DNA of 64,000 nucleotides from Paraburkholderia haematera. GTDB lineage: Bacteria; Pseudomonadota; Gammaproteobacteria; Burkholderiales; Burkholderiaceae. Every line of letters begins with the position of its first letter. Position 1 is the stretch's first letter. The DNA lies in assembly GCF_905220975.1 (NCBI RefSeq), contig NZ_CAJNBK010000001.1, forward strand, positions 124,001 to 188,000, given 5' to 3'. Of this stretch, positions 1-8,033 are shown one piece after another. A model generated the notes under the pieces. It was given only the letters and a program-made list of their open reading frames with translations, was not told the DNA's origin and did no database searches. A program made the position numbers and the translations under genes.

Positions 1-76
1 GGCGGCAGGCCCGAGGCACAGGGCTGCAATATGAAGTGACGCGGCGGTGATTGGTGACGGTCGGCAGGAGGCAGCG

Positions 77-550
77 ATGGAAGCATCTGATCTGCTGGCG
101 GATTCAGAACCCGTTCTGAAAGACTGGACGATGAAGCGCAACTGTTCAATATCGCCGCAGCAGTTTGTATGTTTCTACGTGTCGCTTGCGTTGTTCTCGT
201 TGGCAATTGCTTTCATGCTGGTTCTGGTCGGCGCCTGGCTGGTGTTGCCGTTCACCGGTATCGAATTGCTGGCGGTGGGCATCGCGTTTGCCATATATGC
301 GCGTCATGCTGTCGATTACGAGCGTGTCCGGCTGTTTCCGAACCGGCTCGTGATCGAGCAGGTCAGCGCCGAGCGGCTCACGCAGTTCGAATTCAATCCG
401 CGCTGGGTGCGGATCGAACCGGGCGCAACGCCGCGTGACCAGATCAAACTGGTCTCGCGCGGCCAGACGATCATGATCGGGCAACATCTCGCGCAGTATC
501 GGCGCGCGCAGTTTGCAGGCGAACTGCGTATGTGGCTCACGCGGTGTTAG
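77..550 (+). CDS. DUF2244 family membrane protein
   Basis: Predicted 157-residue protein with two adjacent hydrophobic helices at about residues 35-80 and a basic, soluble C-terminal half that includes a WVRIEPG motif. This layout fits the DUF2244 family, which often sits just before the aa3 oxidase genes in beta-proteobacteria. An earlier GTG at 47 is in frame, but the AGGAGG at 66-71 lies five bases before the ATG at 77, so 77 is preferred. The gene precedes coxB on the same strand with a 90-base gap. The family has no known activity; a role in oxidase biogenesis is inferred from position only. Bases 1-39 read open in one frame to a TGA and could be the tail of a previous gene, but they are too short to identify. 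Confidence 0.75.
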   Translation: MEASDLLADSEPVLKDWTMKRNCSISPQQFVCFYVSLALFSLAIAFMLVLVGAWLVLPFTGIELLAVGIAFAIYARHAVDYERVRLFPNRLVIEQVSAERLTQFEFNPRWVRIEPGATPRDQIKLVSRGQTIMIGQHLAQYRRAQFAGELRMWLTRC

Positions 551-640
551 ACGTGTTGAGACGTGCGGCGTTCACGGGGAGCGCGAGGCAGCCTGCCAGC
601 GGGGTCGAGGGTTTGAATGGAAATTTTGGGTAAGGAAGCT

Positions 641-2230
641 ATGAAAACAATCAAGCGAGCCCTCATGGGCGTGCTGGCGATGAGCGGACTGCTTTTCGCC
701 GGTGCGGCCCTGGCAGTGGGCGATGTTCCGGGCGGCCCTGCCGTCAACGAGATCAATCTCCAGCCGCCGGCGACGAAAATCGCTGAGGAGCTCTACAGCC
801 TCCACACGTTCATGCTGATCCTGTGCACGGTGATCTTCGTCGGCGTGTTCGCAGTGATGTTCTATTCGATGTTTGCGCACCGCAAATCGAAAGGCCACAA
901 GGCTTCCCATTTTCACGAAAGCACCACCGTCGAAATCATCTGGACGATCGTGCCGTTCGTCATCGTCGTGCTGATGGCGCTCCCCGCCACCAAGACCGTC
1001 GTCGCGATGAAGGACACCACGAATGCCGACGTCACCATCAAGGTCACCGGCTACCAGTGGAAGTGGGGCTACGACTACGTGAAGGGTCCGGGTGAAGGCA
1101 TCAGCTTCCTGTCCACGCTGGCCACGCCGCGTGCGGAAACCGATGGCCGTCAGCCGATTTCCACCACGTATCTGCAGGAAGTCGACAATCCGCTGGTCGT
1201 CCCGGTCGACAAGAAAATCCGCATCATCACCACCGCGAACGACGTGGTCCACTCCTGGTACGTGCCGGCTTTCGGCGTGAAGCAGGATGCGATTCCGGGT
1301 TTCGTGCGCGACACGTGGTTCAAGGCTGACAAGACCGGCACGTTCCGCGGCTTCTGTACCGAACTGTGCGGCAAGGAACACGCGTTCATGCCGGTGGTAG
1401 TCGAGGTGCTGTCGGCAGACGACTACGCGAAGTGGGTCGACACGCAGAAGCAGAAAATGGCCGCTGGCCAGGACGACCCGAACAAGACCTACACCATGGC
1501 TGAGCTGATGGAGCGCGGCGGCAAGGTGTACGCAGCGAACTGCGCGGTCTGCCACCAGCCGACCGGCAAGGGCGTAGGCGCATTCCCGGCGCTGGACGGC
1601 AGCAAGATCGCCAATGGCCCGATCGCCGAGCACGTGAGTCTGGTGCTGAAGGGCAAGAACGCGATGCCTTCGTGGGCACCGACGCTGAACGACGTCGAAA
1701 TCGCGTCGGTCGTCACGTACGAACGTAACTCGTGGGGCAACCACACCGGCGACATTCTCCAGCCGAAGCAGGTGCTCGATGCGCGCAACGGCAAGATGCC
1801 GGAAGGCGGCAATCATCTGGCCGACACAGGTGCGGCAGCTAGCGGCGCAGCAGGTGCCTCCGGTGCCGAAGCGGCCGCAGCCGGTTCGGACAGTGCTGCG
1901 GCGACGCAAGCAGCGGCATTGCCGGCAAGCATCTACTTCGACACCGGCAAGAGCACGCTGCCGGCCGACGCGAAAGCAGCGGTCGATGCGGCCTCGGCCT
2001 ACGCGAAAGCGCATCCGGACGCCAAGTTCACGCTGTCGGGTTTCACCGACGCAACCGGTTCCGCCGAAGTCAACGCGAAGCTCGCGAAGACGCGCGCCGA
2101 AGCCGTGCGCGACGCACTGAAAGCAGCTGGCATTGCCGAAGACCACATCATTTTGAAGAAGCCGGAAACGATCACGGGCGGCACCGACGCGAAAGAAGCC
2201 CGGCGTGTCCAGATCAGCCCGGCTGCCTGA
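641..2230 (+). CDS. coxB: Cytochrome c oxidase subunit II with cytochrome c and OmpA-like domains
   Basis: Subunit II of the aa3-type oxidase takes electrons from cytochrome c through CuA and passes them to subunit I. The 529-residue product has a signal peptide ending near residue 25, two membrane helices (about 49-68 and 96-115), and a cupredoxin domain with the CuA motif CTELCGKEHAFM starting at Cys239. A cytochrome c domain follows, with heme-binding Cys301, Cys304 and His305. After an Ala/Gly-rich linker (about 395-425) comes an OmpA/MotB-like domain (about 430-529) with the typical YFDTGKSTL and SGFTDATGS motifs. An upstream in-frame ATG at 617 is possible, but AAGGAAG at 632-638 supports 641. 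The OmpA tail makes the protein clearly longer than classical CoxB. Confidence 0.95.
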   Translation: MKTIKRALMGVLAMSGLLFAGAALAVGDVPGGPAVNEINLQPPATKIAEELYSLHTFMLILCTVIFVGVFAVMFYSMFAHRKSKGHKASHFHESTTVEIIWTIVPFVIVVLMALPATKTVVAMKDTTNADVTIKVTGYQWKWGYDYVKGPGEGISFLSTLATPRAETDGRQPISTTYLQEVDNPLVVPVDKKIRIITTANDVVHSWYVPAFGVKQDAIPGFVRDTWFKADKTGTFRGFCTELCGKEHAFMPVVVEVLSADDYAKWVDTQKQKMAAGQDDPNKTYTMAELMERGGKVYAANCAVCHQPTGKGVGAFPALDGSKIANGPIAEHVSLVLKGKNAMPSWAPTLNDVEIASVVTYERNSWGNHTGDILQPKQVLDARNGKMPEGGNHLADTGAAASGAAGASGAEAAAAGSDSAAATQAAALPASIYFDTGKSTLPADAKAAVDAASAYAKAHPDAKFTLSGFTDATGSAEVNAKLAKTRAEAVRDALKAAGIAEDHIILKKPETITGGTDAKEARRVQISPAA

Positions 2231-2274
2231 CGTGTTCATGGTCAGCACCGCAGAATTCGCATTAGGAGATTGTC

Positions 2275-3888
2275 ATGTCTAGCATCGGACACGATGTAGT
2301 CGCGGGCCACGAGCACGTGCACGGCGACCACGCCCACGAAACGCCGCATGGCTGGCGTCGTTGGCTGTTCGCAACCAATCACAAGGACATCGGTACGCTG
2401 TACCTGATCTTCTCGTTCACCATGTTCCTCTCCGGGGGCGTGATGGCGCTGATGATCCGTGCCGAACTGTTCGAGCCGGGTCTGCAGATCATGCGCCCCG
2501 AGTTCTTTAACCAGTTGACCACCATGCACGGCCTGATCATGGTGTTCGGCGCGATCATGCCGGCCTTCGTCGGCTTCGCGAACTGGATGGTGCCGCTGCA
2601 GATCGGCGCATCGGACATGGCTTTTGCGCGGATGAACAACTTCAGCTTCTGGCTGCTGCCGGTGGCTGCGGTGTTGCTGGTCGGTTCGTTCTTCGCACCG
2701 GGCGGCGCGACCGCCGCGGGCTGGACGCTGTACGCGCCGTTGTCGACGCAGATGGGCCCGGGCATGGACTTCGCGATTTTCGCGGTCCACCTGATGGGTG
2801 CTTCGTCGATCATGGGCGGGATCAACATCGTCGTGACGATCCTGAACATGCGCGCACCTGGCCTCACGCTGATGAAGATGCCGATGTTCGTCTGGACGTG
2901 GCTGATCACCGCGTATCTGCTGATTGCCGTGATGCCGGTTCTGGCAGGCGCGATCACCATGGTGCTGTTCGATCGCCACTTCGGCACGTCGTTCTTCAAC
3001 GCGGCAGGCGGCGGCGACCCGGTGATGTACCAGCACATTTTCTGGTTCTTCGGGCACCCCGAGGTGTACATCATGATCTTGCCGGCGTTCGGGATCGTGT
3101 CGCAGGTGATCCCGGCGTTCTCGCGCAAGCCGCTGTTCGGCTATAGCTCGATGGTGTACGCAACTTCGTCGATCGCGATTCTGTCGTTCATGGTCTGGGC
3201 GCACCACATGTTCGCGACCGGCATGCCGGTGACGGGCCAGCTGTTCTTCATGTACGCGACGATGCTGATCGCCGTGCCGACCGGTGTGAAGGTGTTCAAC
3301 TGGGTCGCGACGATGTGGCGCGGTTCGCTGTCCTTCGAAACGCCTATGCTGTTCGCGGTCGGCTTCCTGCTGGTGTTCACGTTCGGCGGTCTGTCGGGCC
3401 TGATGCTCGCTATGGCGCCGCTCGACATCCAGTATCACGGTACCTATTTCGTGGTGGCGCACTTCCACTACGTGCTAGTGGCGGGTTCTCTGTTCGCGCT
3501 GTTCTCCGGGTGGTACTACTGGGCGCCGAAGTGGACCGGCTGGATGTACAACGAAACGCGCGGCAAGATCCACTTCTGGGCGTCGATGTTCTTCTTCAAC
3601 CTCGCGTTCCTGCCGATGCACTTTGTCGGTCTCGCAGGTATGCCGCGTCGTTATGCTGACTACCCGGCACAGTTCACCGACTGGAATCAGGTCATTTCGA
3701 TCGGCGCCTTCGGCTTCGGTCTGGCACAGGTCTACTTCCTGTTCGCGGTTGCCTTGCCGGCCTACCGTGGCGGCGGCGAACTCGAAAAGGCTGGCGACAA
3801 GCCGTGGGACGGCGCAACGGGCCTCGAGTGGACCGTGCCGAGCCCGGCTCCGTTCCACACGTTCGAACACCCGCCGACCGTCGAGTAA
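2275..3888 (+). CDS. coxA: Cytochrome c oxidase subunit I
   Basis: Catalytic subunit of the aa3 heme-copper oxidase, which reduces oxygen to water and pumps protons across the inner membrane. The 537-residue protein has about twelve membrane helices. Visible ligands are His261 in GHPEVY, followed by Glu263 of the D channel, the CuB histidine pair His310/His311 in WAHHMF, and His396/His398 in AHFHYV for hemes a3 and a. The GHPEVY glutamate marks a type A1 oxidase. The N terminus is unusually His-rich (HEHVHGDHAH), which may bind metal. The gene starts 44 bases after coxB with TTAGGAGA before the ATG, as expected for one transcript. Length and motifs are typical of the family. Confidence 0.98.
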   Translation: MSSIGHDVVAGHEHVHGDHAHETPHGWRRWLFATNHKDIGTLYLIFSFTMFLSGGVMALMIRAELFEPGLQIMRPEFFNQLTTMHGLIMVFGAIMPAFVGFANWMVPLQIGASDMAFARMNNFSFWLLPVAAVLLVGSFFAPGGATAAGWTLYAPLSTQMGPGMDFAIFAVHLMGASSIMGGINIVVTILNMRAPGLTLMKMPMFVWTWLITAYLLIAVMPVLAGAITMVLFDRHFGTSFFNAAGGGDPVMYQHIFWFFGHPEVYIMILPAFGIVSQVIPAFSRKPLFGYSSMVYATSSIAILSFMVWAHHMFATGMPVTGQLFFMYATMLIAVPTGVKVFNWVATMWRGSLSFETPMLFAVGFLLVFTFGGLSGLMLAMAPLDIQYHGTYFVVAHFHYVLVAGSLFALFSGWYYWAPKWTGWMYNETRGKIHFWASMFFFNLAFLPMHFVGLAGMPRRYADYPAQFTDWNQVISIGAFGFGLAQVYFLFAVALPAYRGGGELEKAGDKPWDGATGLEWTVPSPAPFHTFEHPPTVE

Positions 3889-4011
3889 TCGGCGTTCAAT
3901 GAGGGTGCCGGTTCAGGCAGCGGCGTGTGTAAGCCGCCGCCAGAACCGGGCTCGCCACGCGAGCAGCAATGGCGGCCCCCTGTAGTCACAAAAGTATTCA
4001 GAAAGTCGAGC

Positions 4012-4146
4012 ATGACGCGCAATCCTCAAGAAAGACGTACGCCCGAGCAGGTTCGCGCGGGCAACCGGCGGATCGGTATTGTGATGTTTGTCATCGCCGC
4101 GGTTTTTTTTGCGAGCGTCATCATTCATCAGAAGTGGTTCACCTGA
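4012..4146 (+). CDS. Cytochrome oxidase small assembly protein
   Basis: A 44-residue protein with a charged N terminus (MTRNPQERRTPEQVRAGN) and one membrane helix (about residues 21-38). Small single-helix proteins of this kind lie between coxA and ctaG in many Burkholderiaceae and are annotated as cytochrome oxidase small assembly proteins. The frame is open further upstream to 3925, but that stretch has no membrane or charge pattern and the ATG at 4012 gives the family-like N terminus. The role in oxidase assembly is inferred from location and conservation; there is no catalytic motif. Confidence 0.75.
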   Translation: MTRNPQERRTPEQVRAGNRRIGIVMFVIAAVFFASVIIHQKWFT

Positions 4147-4189
4147 CGCGGTGGTTCAAGTCTGATTTGCAGGTTTGTTGAGGATTGAG

Positions 4190-4804
4190 ATGTCGACGCA
4201 ACCGCCGGCTCAGGCCGATCGCTCTTTTAACCGTTCGATGTTGATCAAGCTGTTCGTCGTCGCGTTGATGATGTTCGGTTTTGGTTTTGCGCTGGTGCCG
4301 ATGTACCGCGCAATCTGCCAGATTACCGGCATCAACAACCTCGTGCAGCGTGATGCCACGGCGCGCGAGGCCAAGAATACGCAGGTCGACATGAGCCGCA
4401 CGATTTCGATCGAATTCGATGCGAACGCGCGCGGCCCGCTGGGTTTCAAGCCGGAGCAGCGCAGTCTCGACGTGCATCCGGGCGAAGTGACGACAGTGAT
4501 GTACGAGGTCAGCAACGAGCAGGCGCGCACGATCCAGGCGCAAGCCATTCCGAGCTACGCGCCGAAGCAGGCCACTGAGTACTTCAAGAAGATCGAGTGT
4601 TTTTGTTTTACGCAGCAGACGTTGACGGCGAATCAGACGAAGCGGATGCCGGTGGTGTTCGTGGTCGATCCGAAGTTGCCGAAGGACGTGAAAACGATCA
4701 CGTTGTCGTACACGTTCTTTGAATTGAATACGCCGGCAGCGGCGACGGCCGGGGGCGCAGCGCCCACGGCCAACACGGCGGCAACCGCCGCCAATCCCGC
4801 CTGA
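4190..4804 (+). CDS. ctaG: Cytochrome c oxidase assembly protein CtaG/Cox11
   Basis: Cox11-type copper chaperone that helps insert CuB into subunit I. The 204-residue product has one membrane helix (about residues 14-33) with the soluble domain in the periplasm. The copper-binding CFCF motif is at residues 137-140 (Cys137, Cys139). The ATG at 4190 is preceded by GAGG; a TTG at 4175 is in frame but less likely. The C terminus is an Ala/Thr-rich tail. It lies between the small assembly protein and the DUF2970 gene in the oxidase operon, the standard order. Confidence 0.96.
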   Translation: MSTQPPAQADRSFNRSMLIKLFVVALMMFGFGFALVPMYRAICQITGINNLVQRDATAREAKNTQVDMSRTISIEFDANARGPLGFKPEQRSLDVHPGEVTTVMYEVSNEQARTIQAQAIPSYAPKQATEYFKKIECFCFTQQTLTANQTKRMPVVFVVDPKLPKDVKTITLSYTFFELNTPAAATAGGAAPTANTAATAANPA

Positions 4805-4839
4805 CGGGTCACCCCGCGGGTGAAGGAAACCGGGACAAC

Positions 4840-5049
4840 ATGAGCGATAACGGCGGTAGTCCGCGCAAGAGCAGTTTTGGTCAGTCGATGCGGGCCGTGT
4901 TCTGGTCGTTTTTTGGCGTGCGCAAGCGCCGCGATCTGGAAGCCGACGCCGCGCAGCTGAACCCGGTGCATGTGATCGTGGCGGCATTGATCAGTGCGGC
5001 CGTTTTCATCGGCGTGCTGATCCTGATCGTGCGCGCGGTGGTGGGCTGA
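4840..5049 (+). CDS. DUF2970 family small membrane protein
   Basis: A 69-residue protein with an N-terminal basic region containing SFFGVRKR and one C-terminal membrane helix (about residues 46-67). Sequence and location between ctaG and coxC match DUF2970, a family of short proteins associated with oxidase operons in beta- and gamma-proteobacteria. AAGGAA lies about a dozen bases before the ATG. The function is unknown; co-transcription with the oxidase genes suggests a role in assembly or stability. Confidence 0.85.
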   Translation: MSDNGGSPRKSSFGQSMRAVFWSFFGVRKRRDLEADAAQLNPVHVIVAALISAAVFIGVLILIVRAVVG

Positions 5050-5182
5050 GGCGTTCAGCCTCACGCGTAGTAAAGGGCGAAGCAGAAGCCCACGAATTAG
5101 AGTGAAGCGGTGCGGTATCGACGCGCCGCCGAAGATACAGCCGGAGATTCCGGAACAACTGGACTGAAGTGGAGAATCAAGA

Positions 5183-6040
5183 ATGAGCGGTCAAAACGAG
5201 AGCCCGTACTATTTCGTACCGCATCCGTCGCGGCATCCGATCAGCGCCGCTGTTGGGTTGCTGGTCATGCTCGGATCGCTTGCGGCCTGGATCAACGATC
5301 ATGACTGGGCACCGCTTGGCGTCGTCGTCGGTCTGCTGTGGCTGCTTTATACGTTGTGGCACTGGTTCGGCGACGCGATCGCAGAATCCGAAGGCGGTAT
5401 GTACGGCAAGAATGTCGACAAGTCGTACCGCTGGAGCATGAGCTGGTTCATCTTCTCCGAAGTGATGTTCTTCGGTGCTTTCTTCGGCGCGCTGTTCTAT
5501 GCACGCGAAATCGCGCTGCATCAGCTCGGCAGCCTCGACTACAAGCTGATCTGGCCGGATTTCTCGGCGGTGTGGCCGAACAACGGTCCGGCAGCGCTGG
5601 TCTCGACCTTCAAGTCGATGCAGCCGTGGCCGGTGCCGACCATCAACACGGCGCTGCTGCTGTCGTCGGGCGCTACGTTGACGGTGTCGCACCATGCACT
5701 GCGTGAGGATCATCGCAAGAAGGCGATCATCTGGTTGGCCGCTACGCTGGTGCTCGGCGTCTGCTTCCTGTTCCTGCAAGGCTTCGAGTATTTCCACGCG
5801 TATAACGAACTGAACCTGACGCTGTCCTCGGGGGTGTACGGTTCGACGTTCTTCCTGCTGACGGGCTTCCACGGTTTCCACGTGTTCCTCGGCGGCACGA
5901 TGCTGGCTGTGGTGCTGGTGCGGATGATCCGCGGCCACTTCACGGCGGAGCATCACTTTGCATTCGAAGGCGCCGCCTGGTACTGGCACTTTGTGGACGT
6001 CGTGTGGCTTGGGCTGTACATCGTCGTGTACTGGCTGTAA
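5183..6040 (+). CDS. coxC: Cytochrome c oxidase subunit III
   Basis: Subunit III of the aa3 oxidase, a seven-helix membrane protein that stabilises the catalytic core and affects proton uptake. The 285-residue product carries family motifs such as SEVMFFG (about residues 92-98) and GFHGFHV near residue 230, and it ends in a helix with WHFVDVVW. The ATG at 5183 follows GTGGAGAATCAAG, a good ribosome site. There are 133 bases between DUF2970 and this gene with no convincing reading frame. A strong terminator follows at 6141, so this is probably the last gene of the coxBA-ctaG-coxC transcript. Confidence 0.97.
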   Translation: MSGQNESPYYFVPHPSRHPISAAVGLLVMLGSLAAWINDHDWAPLGVVVGLLWLLYTLWHWFGDAIAESEGGMYGKNVDKSYRWSMSWFIFSEVMFFGAFFGALFYAREIALHQLGSLDYKLIWPDFSAVWPNNGPAALVSTFKSMQPWPVPTINTALLLSSGATLTVSHHALREDHRKKAIIWLAATLVLGVCFLFLQGFEYFHAYNELNLTLSSGVYGSTFFLLTGFHGFHVFLGGTMLAVVLVRMIRGHFTAEHHFAFEGAAWYWHFVDVVWLGLYIVVYWL

Positions 6041-6140
6041 CGCAGTCTGGCCTGCGCCGACCGTTTTTTCGGAACGGGTGCAGGCCGTTTGCGCATCGCC
6101 TCTCAGGGCGCCGCGCACAAGCAGTACGCACGTTATGCAG

Positions 6141-6175
6141 CGCCGCCCTCGACCCTGTCAGGGCGGCGTTTTGTT
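6141..6175 (+). terminator. Rho-independent terminator after coxC
   Basis: Inverted repeat CGCCGCCCT / AGGGCGGCG (6141-6149 and 6160-6168) with a ten-base loop, followed by TTTTGTTT on the plus strand. It lies about 100 bases after the coxC stop and ends the oxidase transcript. Confidence 0.85.
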
Positions 6176-6238
6176 TGGTGAGTTTGGCGCGGTGGGTGCG
6201 TTGGGTGAGTCGTGTGGCGTGAAGTTCTATCCGCCGAA

Positions 6239-6448
6239 TCAACGCCCGTAAGGAATGCCGGTCGACTGAATCCAACCCATCCAGTGGGCGAACAGGATGA
6301 ACAGGAACAGCGAGATCGACAGGCCCACTCGCGTGGCGAGCGACCAGACCATCCGCTTGGTTTTGCCCTTGTCATGCATCATGAAATACAACGCCGACAC
6401 CATGCTGGCGATGATCAGGACGAAGGCGATGGGAACGAGAATGTGCAT
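6239..6448 (-). CDS. Twin transmembrane protein, DUF2909 type
   Basis: A 69-residue protein on the strand opposite the oxidase genes. It has two hydrophobic helices (about residues 3-22 and 40-60) joined by a short basic loop, DKGKTKRMVW. This matches the small twin-transmembrane (DUF2909) proteins found between coxC and the SURF1 gene in beta-proteobacteria. It is divergent from the SURF1 gene, with 111 bases between the starts. The function is unknown; conservation of place suggests an oxidase-related role. Confidence 0.75.
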   Translation of the reverse strand: MHILVPIAFVLIIASMVSALYFMMHDKGKTKRMVWSLATRVGLSISLFLFILFAHWMGWIQSTGIPYGR

Positions 6449-6559
6449 GGAACCAACTGAAACCAGGAAGCGCAGAGGCAAGGCGTTTATTATCGCACCG
6501 CGCGCGAGCGTCTGCCGCACGTTCCAGACGAGGCCGCAAGCGCTGGTGGAGCGCGTCCG

Positions 6560-7276
6560 ATGAAGTTCCGCCTCGGTCCCGCACTGTTGATTCTGCTCGT
6601 CATCGTGGTGACGGTGCGGCTCGGTTTCTGGCAGCGCGACCGCGCGCATCAGAAGGAAGCGCTCGAAGCCCACATCACGCAGTTCGAAGACGCGCCCGCG
6701 CAGCCTGTCAGCGCTGCGCCGGTCGTGCTGAAGGACATCGAATTCCATCGCGTGAAGGCGCGTGGCAGTTTCGTCGCGGACAAAGTCGTCTATCTGGATA
6801 ATCGCCCGTATAACGATCAGCCGGGCTTTTATGTCGTGATGCCTTTTAAACTGGCCGACGGCGGTTATGTGCTGGTGAATCGCGGCTGGCTGCCGCGCAA
6901 CATGAGCAATCGCGAAACCATCGCGCCGTACACCACGCCGCAAGGCGAGATCGAAATCGAAGGCATTGCGCGTGCCGATGCCACGCGTGCTTTCGAGTTG
7001 GGGCAGGGCGGGTCGGACGCTCATCAGAAGATCCGCCAGAATCTGGATACCGCAGCCTACGCTGCGGAAACCGGGCTGCCGTTGCAATCGTTCGTGATCC
7101 AGCAATTGAGCGACGACGGGGACAAGCTGGTGCGCGACTGGCCGGCGCCAACAACCGGCGTTGAAACCAACTACGGCTACATGTTCCAGTGGTGGGGCAT
7201 GGCGGCCGCGGCGCTCGTTTTCGGCCTGTACGCCGCGCGCCGCGCCGCAAAGAAAGAGCACGCGCCGAGCGTGTAA
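6560..7276 (+). CDS. SURF1 family oxidase assembly protein
   Basis: SURF1 proteins help deliver or insert heme a during assembly of heme-copper oxidases. The 238-residue product has the family layout: an N-terminal membrane helix (about 5-22) followed by LGFWQRDRA, a large periplasmic domain with VYLDNRPYN and VLVNRGWLP, and a C-terminal membrane helix (about 212-230) preceded by NYGYMFQWW. GGTGGAG precedes the ATG. It opens a second plus-strand group that continues through heme A synthase, heme O synthase and Sco. Confidence 0.93.
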   Translation: MKFRLGPALLILLVIVVTVRLGFWQRDRAHQKEALEAHITQFEDAPAQPVSAAPVVLKDIEFHRVKARGSFVADKVVYLDNRPYNDQPGFYVVMPFKLADGGYVLVNRGWLPRNMSNRETIAPYTTPQGEIEIEGIARADATRAFELGQGGSDAHQKIRQNLDTAAYAAETGLPLQSFVIQQLSDDGDKLVRDWPAPTTGVETNYGYMFQWWGMAAAALVFGLYAARRAAKKEHAPSV

Positions 7277-7348
7277 CGCATCGCCTGCGGCTTCCCGTAC
7301 CCCGAGCAAGGGCATCGAAGCCGCGCAATCTTTGAAAGAGGTCCTGTA

Positions 7349-8011
7349 GTGCCGACGCAATCTCCCCGTTCGCCGCAAGCCGGCAAACCCGCAGCTTCGA
7401 AAGTGATGCCTGGTCAACCCAACGGCGAGGGATCGTGGAAGCGGGGTCGCTGGATGTTGCTGTTGCTGGCGGTCATCTGCGCCGCGCCGATCGCCGTTTC
7501 GTATTTCGTCTATTACGTGGTCAAGCCGACCGGCGGCAGCACGAGCTATGGCACGCTGGTCGAACCGCAGCGGCCGATTCCCGATTCGCTCGTCGTGACG
7601 GGCGAAGACGGCAAGCCGCTCAAGCTCGCGTCGCTGCGCGGCCGCTGGCTGATGATCTCCGTCGACAGCAGCGCGTGCGACAAAGCCTGCGCCACCAAGC
7701 TGTACTTCATGCGACAAATCCGCGCAGCTCAGGGCCCGGAACGCGAACGCGTCGTCGAAGTGTGGCTGCGCACCGATGCGGGCAACGTGTCCGACGTGAT
7801 ACAAAAGGCCTATCCCGACACCGACATGCTGGTCGCCAATCCGGCGCAGGTGTCCGCCTGGTTGCCGGCCGACGCCGGCACTCAACTCACCGACCACATC
7901 TACTTGGTCGATCCGAACGGCAATCTGATGATGCGTTTCCCGAAAGATCCGAACCCCAGCAAGATCAAGGGCGACGTGACCAAGCTGCTCAAATGGTCGA
8001 GCATCGGCTGA
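7349..8011 (+). CDS. SCO-like thioredoxin-fold membrane protein of the oxidase cluster
   Basis: A 220-residue protein with a GTG start preceded by AAAGAGG. It has a Pro/Lys-rich cytoplasmic N terminus, one membrane helix (about residues 34-55), and a periplasmic thioredoxin-like domain. Cys110 and Cys114 form a CDKAC (CX3C) motif after a WLMISVDS strand, and His183 lies in DHIYLVDPNG. The CX3C plus distant His pattern is the metal-binding arrangement of Sco copper chaperones, though the flanking sequence is diverged and it lacks the CPxxCP prolines. It lies between SURF1 and heme A synthase genes. A copper or thiol role in oxidase maturation is inferred. Confidence 0.75.
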   Translation: MPTQSPRSPQAGKPAASKVMPGQPNGEGSWKRGRWMLLLLAVICAAPIAVSYFVYYVVKPTGGSTSYGTLVEPQRPIPDSLVVTGEDGKPLKLASLRGRWLMISVDSSACDKACATKLYFMRQIRAAQGPERERVVEVWLRTDAGNVSDVIQKAYPDTDMLVANPAQVSAWLPADAGTQLTDHIYLVDPNGNLMMRFPKDPNPSKIKGDVTKLLKWSSIG

Positions 8012-8033
8012 TGCCGCAACCAGGGTAAGAAAG

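Noticed and set aside
572..2248. Long minus-strand frame opposite coxB (and similar ones opposite coxA, the PTS genes and cydA)
   Set aside because: Arg/His-rich shadow frames typical of high-GC coding DNA, with no recognisable domain; the plus-strand genes have full motifs.
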